Shown here: one piece after another, positions 7,117 to 8,692 of the stretch | How positions within the stretch are numbered: position 1 is the first letter of the stretch | Layout of the letters: every line of letters starts with the position of its first letter | Source: CAZGRP01 sp964527995 | GTDB taxonomy: Bacteria > Zhuqueibacterota > Zhuqueibacteria > Oceanimicrobiales > CAZGRP01 | Assembly (NCBI GenBank): GCA_964527995.1 | Contig: CAZGRP010000105.1 | Coordinates: 1-8,692 of the forward strand | DNA: 8,692 bases | Direction of reading: 5' to 3' | Notes under the pieces: generated by a model | Database searches by the model: none | The model's input: only the letters and a program-made list of their open reading frames with translations | Told to the model about the DNA's origin: nothing | Translations under genes and position numbers: made by a program

Positions 7117-7145
7117 TTGACAACAACCCAGGTTGTGATTATCTT
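7117..7145 (+). promoter_or_regulatory. Sigma70-like promoter of the Uma2-family gene
   Basis: A perfect TTGACA (7117-7122) is followed after exactly 17 bases by TATCTT (7140-7145, 4 of 6 matches). Transcription would start near 7152 and give a leader of about 45 bases before the ATG at 7197. Most of the spacer is occupied by an inverted repeat. Confidence 0.7.
7123..7136. promoter_or_regulatory. Operator-like inverted repeat inside the promoter spacer
   Basis: ACAACCCAGGTTGT is a perfect inverted repeat with 6-base arms around CA. It begins directly after the -35 hexamer and ends 3 bases before the -10. A protein bound here would block RNA polymerase, as expected for autorepression or repression by a dimeric regulator. 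No regulator is identified. Confidence 0.5.
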
Positions 7146-7196
7146 GAGTTTGACAGCAGGGACACGTAGCAAGCATCTCCCTGGAGGTGAGTAACA

Positions 7197-7820
7197 ATGG
7201 CAACGGTGCTCGAGAAAACCACACCGGACACTATCCTGATCGAGGGGGAGTTCACGATGACTCCAACAGCGGATCCTCACAACAACTTTTGTGCGAAGCT
7301 GTTGGTCTACCTGACAAACCTTCTCCAGAACACTTCACTGAAAATAAAATACGATACGTATCGTTATCTGGAGGCGGACGTCATCAATCTGTTTGGCAAC
7401 TTCAAGAACGGCATTGAAGTGGACAAGTTCGTTCGTGGCCTGAAGCGGTTCGGTGCCCCGAAGGGATTCATCCAGCGGAAAATTCAAGAGTTCGCGGGGA
7501 CAGGTGTCGGGCAGGGCACCTACGCTCCCGATCTGTTTGTCGTTCACAGGGACGATGACTACAACCGCTTCTCGATCCCTTTGCTTGTTATCGAGGTACT
7601 CTCTCCCTCGTCGTACGAAAACGACCTCTACTTCAAGCCGTTTTTCTACGAGACCATCGGTGTGCAGGAGTATTTCATCGGAGACGCCGAGATCGGAAAG
7701 GGAAGGATTGTGAAAGCGTATCGGATAGACGAAGAGCAGTATCGCGAGGTACCACTGGAAGATCAGGGATTTTTCTCGAAGCTGTTGAATCGATACCTGC
7801 CGGAGGATTGGGAGGTGTGA
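7197..7820 (+). CDS. Uma2-family (DUF820) PD-(D/E)XK nuclease-like protein
   Basis: The protein has 207 residues with the Uma2/DUF820 core: GTYAPDLFVV (107-116, D112), LLVIEVLSPSSYENDLYFK (129-147, E133, D143, K147) and the closing IGVQEYFIGD (154-163). These residues fit a PD-(D/E)XK nuclease site, although the biological role of the family is unknown. The family is abundant in cyanobacteria, Chloroflexi and other multicellular or filamentous bacteria. Between the N-terminal helical part and the catalytic strand is a segment (about 62-100, containing FGNFKNGIEVDKFVRG) that is longer than I expect for the family. GGAGGTGA (7183-7190), 6 bases before the ATG, is a near-ideal ribosome binding site. 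The gene appears monocistronic, with its own promoter and a hairpin downstream. Confidence 0.9.
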   Translation: MATVLEKTTPDTILIEGEFTMTPTADPHNNFCAKLLVYLTNLLQNTSLKIKYDTYRYLEADVINLFGNFKNGIEVDKFVRGLKRFGAPKGFIQRKIQEFAGTGVGQGTYAPDLFVVHRDDDYNRFSIPLLVIEVLSPSSYENDLYFKPFFYETIGVQEYFIGDAEIGKGRIVKAYRIDEEQYREVPLEDQGFFSKLLNRYLPEDWEV

Positions 7821-7844
7821 TTAGAAGTTGCCAGTTCCGGATCC

Positions 7845-7879
7845 CTTCCACTCAGCGACTTTACTCTGAGTCCTGGAAG
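7845..7879. repeat. Imperfect hairpin after the Uma2-family gene
   Basis: CTTCCA and CTCAG (7845-7855) pair with CTGAG (7866-7870) and TGGAAG (7874-7879). The result is 11 base pairs, a 3-base bulge and a 10-base loop. It starts 25 bases after the Uma2-family stop. No U-tract follows, so it may be a Rho-dependent end, an RNA-stability element or chance. Confidence 0.45.
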
Positions 7880-7922
7880 CACGGCTTCATAAGTGCGAAC
7901 AACCCAACCATAGACGATTACC

Positions 7923-8150
7923 ATGAAGAAGCAACGAATCGAATATGACTCACCCGTTGATGCGATCGTCGCCATTGCGAGACGGCTCAGCCTCTACGAA
8001 GAGCGGCACGGCATGTCTTTCGAGACCTTTCTTGACAAATTCAGCAAAGGTCAGATGGAAGACAGTCTGGATTCCGTCGAATGGGCCAACGACTACCAAC
8101 ACTATCTGGCTCTGAAACTGGATGTGGAGAATTTGAGAGGACCTTGTTGA
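7923..8150 (+). CDS. Small TumA-like antitoxin candidate without a visible toxin
   Basis: A 75-residue, mostly helical, charged protein. SPVDAIVAIARRLSLYEE (10-27), MSFETFLDKF (31-40) and DSVEWANDYQHYLALK (50-65) resemble small proteins I recall being encoded just upstream of TumE (DUF6516) toxins and named antitoxin TumA; this is from memory and not checked. No DUF6516-like frame follows on the plus strand: the next 500 bases are occupied by minus-strand genes. The gene therefore looks orphaned. The last residues (RGPC) may not be native, because the 3' end meets the truncated minus-strand gene here; the reading frames overlap tail-to-tail by 110 bases. There is no clear Shine-Dalgarno site before the ATG, which suggests a leaderless or poorly translated gene. 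Confidence 0.6.
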   Translation: MKKQRIEYDSPVDAIVAIARRLSLYEERHGMSFETFLDKFSKGQMEDSLDSVEWANDYQHYLALKLDVENLRGPC

Positions 8151-8409
8151 TTTGCACCGCCGTGAAAAAGTGGGGCAGGCGGAAAACAACAATTCCTTCG
8201 TGCGTCCCCAAAGGATAGTCGAGAAAGCTGGAAAACCCAAGATCGCGAGTTACGATGATTCTCTTCTCCTTCTGGGCATGAACGAAGACTTCATCATCCG
8301 AAGCACCCCTCAGACCAACCTCCCTGACGTGCACAGCATCGTAACCGAGTTTCCGCAGAAGTTCGGCAGAGGATCGCGGCAAATCTTCGTCAATCAGAAA
8401 CTGCGGCAT
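8041..8409 (-). CDS. DUF5615 PIN-like toxin, apparently C-terminally truncated
   Basis: Predicted PIN-like ribonuclease toxin, partner of the DUF433 antitoxin encoded just upstream. Of 122 residues, 1-91 are family-like: FLIDEDLPRS (4-13), LGYDAVHVREVGLRGASDDEV (21-41), TRDLGF (54-59), YPLGTHEGIVVFRLP (65-79) and TAVQINKVL (83-91). Acidic site candidates are D7, D9, D38 or D39, and D56. After L91 the expected closing strand, usually ending in a valine-rich stretch and basic residues, is missing. The last 31 residues (SNSPHPVSE...) are simply the antisense of the TumA-like gene. Neither of the other two minus-strand frames restores a family-like end, so this is a truncation and not a simple frameshift. 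Toxicity may be lost. The ATG at 8409 follows GGAGG by 6 bases; an in-frame TTG at 8433 is less likely. It overlaps the DUF433 gene by 20 bases. Confidence 0.85.
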   Translation of the reverse strand: MPQFLIDEDLPRSSAELLRKLGYDAVHVREVGLRGASDDEVFVHAQKEKRIIVTRDLGFSSFLDYPLGTHEGIVVFRLPHFFTAVQINKVLSNSPHPVSEPDSVGSRWPIRRNPDCLPSDLC

Positions 8410-8644
8410 CCGATACCTCCGCCGATTCTTCAAGGGGATAGACCCTTTCCTCTGCTACAACCTGCGCCGCATAGGCCAAGCAGGCGCGAATGTCCTCAAT
8501 TTCGATTTCGTACTCCTTCTGGATCTCTTCAAAGCTCATGCCGCCTGCCAGAGAGCCTATCACGACCTCTACGGGTACGCGTGTGCCCTTGATAACAGGC
8601 TTTCCGTGCATGATGCGTTTGTCAATCAGGATCCTTTCTAGCAT
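8390..8644 (-). CDS. DUF433 antitoxin
   Basis: An 84-residue protein with the DUF433 hallmark: ILIDKRIMHGKPVIKGTRVP (5-24), VEVVIGSLAGGMSFEEI (25-41) and EIEDIRACLAYAAQ (48-61). The family has a winged-helix-like DNA-binding fold and is commonly paired with DUF5615 PIN-like toxins as a predicted type II antitoxin, so it probably neutralises the toxin and represses the operon. The acidic tail after residue 70 (EESAEVSDAAVSD) would fit toxin contact. AAGGAGAAGGA lies 3 bases before the ATG at 8644. The next gene starts 20 bases before this one stops, the usual antitoxin-first order. The promoter must lie at or beyond the window edge (8660 onward); I see no clear -35/-10 pair in the 48 bases available. 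Confidence 0.93.
   Translation of the reverse strand: MLERILIDKRIMHGKPVIKGTRVPVEVVIGSLAGGMSFEEIQKEYEIEIEDIRACLAYAAQVVAEERVYPLEESAEVSDAAVSD
8410..8420 (-). promoter_or_regulatory. Ribosome binding site inside the DUF433 gene that sets the DUF5615 start
   Basis: On the minus strand GGAGG (8420-8416) lies 6 bases before the ATG at 8409. It is embedded in the last codons of the antitoxin gene, which indicates coupled translation of antitoxin and toxin and decides against the TTG at 8433. Confidence 0.65.
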
Positions 8645-8692
8645 GGTTCCTTCTCCTTCCTGAAATCATTGCATCTGGGAAAAATCGATTTC

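Noticed and set aside
7150..7176. Second TTGACA (7150-7155) upstream of the Uma2-family gene as another promoter
   Set aside because: No acceptable -10 hexamer lies 16-18 bases downstream. It may only be a partial direct repeat of the first -35 region.
8152..8592. Plus-strand 146-codon frame after the TumA-like gene, considered as its toxin
   Set aside because: It is antisense to the well-supported DUF5615 and DUF433 genes and shows no DUF6516-like features.

Overview
The window is GC-rich bacterial DNA, with Shine-Dalgarno sites on most genes, a sigma70-like promoter, a Fpg glycosylase and short, tightly packed genes. I cannot name the phylum. An archaeal-type XPB/Bax1 pair inside a bacterial gene set fits lineages such as Acidobacteria, Deltaproteobacteria/Myxococcota, Chloroflexi or related candidate phyla. 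A run of exactly 100 N (3351-3450) shows this is a scaffolded draft assembly.

Left part (1-1552, minus strand): the 5' end of a hypoxanthine phosphoribosyltransferase gene (hpt). Upstream of it lies a two-domain gene that joins a cytidylate-kinase-like domain with a degenerate P-loop to a C-terminal PD-(D/E)XK-nuclease-like domain. A Rho-independent terminator separates the two genes.

Middle (1888-7034, plus strand): after a 335-base divergent intergenic region come a SufS-like class V aminotransferase/cysteine desulfurase whose 3' end is lost in the N gap, formamidopyrimidine-DNA glycosylase (mutM), an unusual inverted array of TGGAGnnn octamers, and an operon of XPB-type helicase plus Bax1-type nuclease. 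The helicase and nuclease genes overlap by 14 bases. This is a DNA-repair block: base excision by MutM next to a predicted nucleotide-excision-like helicase/nuclease machine.

Right part (7035-8692): an accessory stretch that looks less GC-rich. A Uma2-family (DUF820) nuclease-like gene sits behind a good promoter whose spacer is filled by a perfect inverted repeat. Next is a small orphan gene resembling TumA-type antitoxins. It runs tail-to-tail into, and overlaps by 110 bases, a DUF433/DUF5615 toxin-antitoxin pair on the minus strand. The DUF5615 reading frame loses its family-like sequence exactly where the overlap begins, so this looks like the scar of a deletion that fused two toxin-antitoxin loci.

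The points most worth a second look are the kinase/nuclease fusion, the bacterial XPB-Bax1 operon next to mutM, the octamer-periodic inverted array, and the toxin-antitoxin junction.
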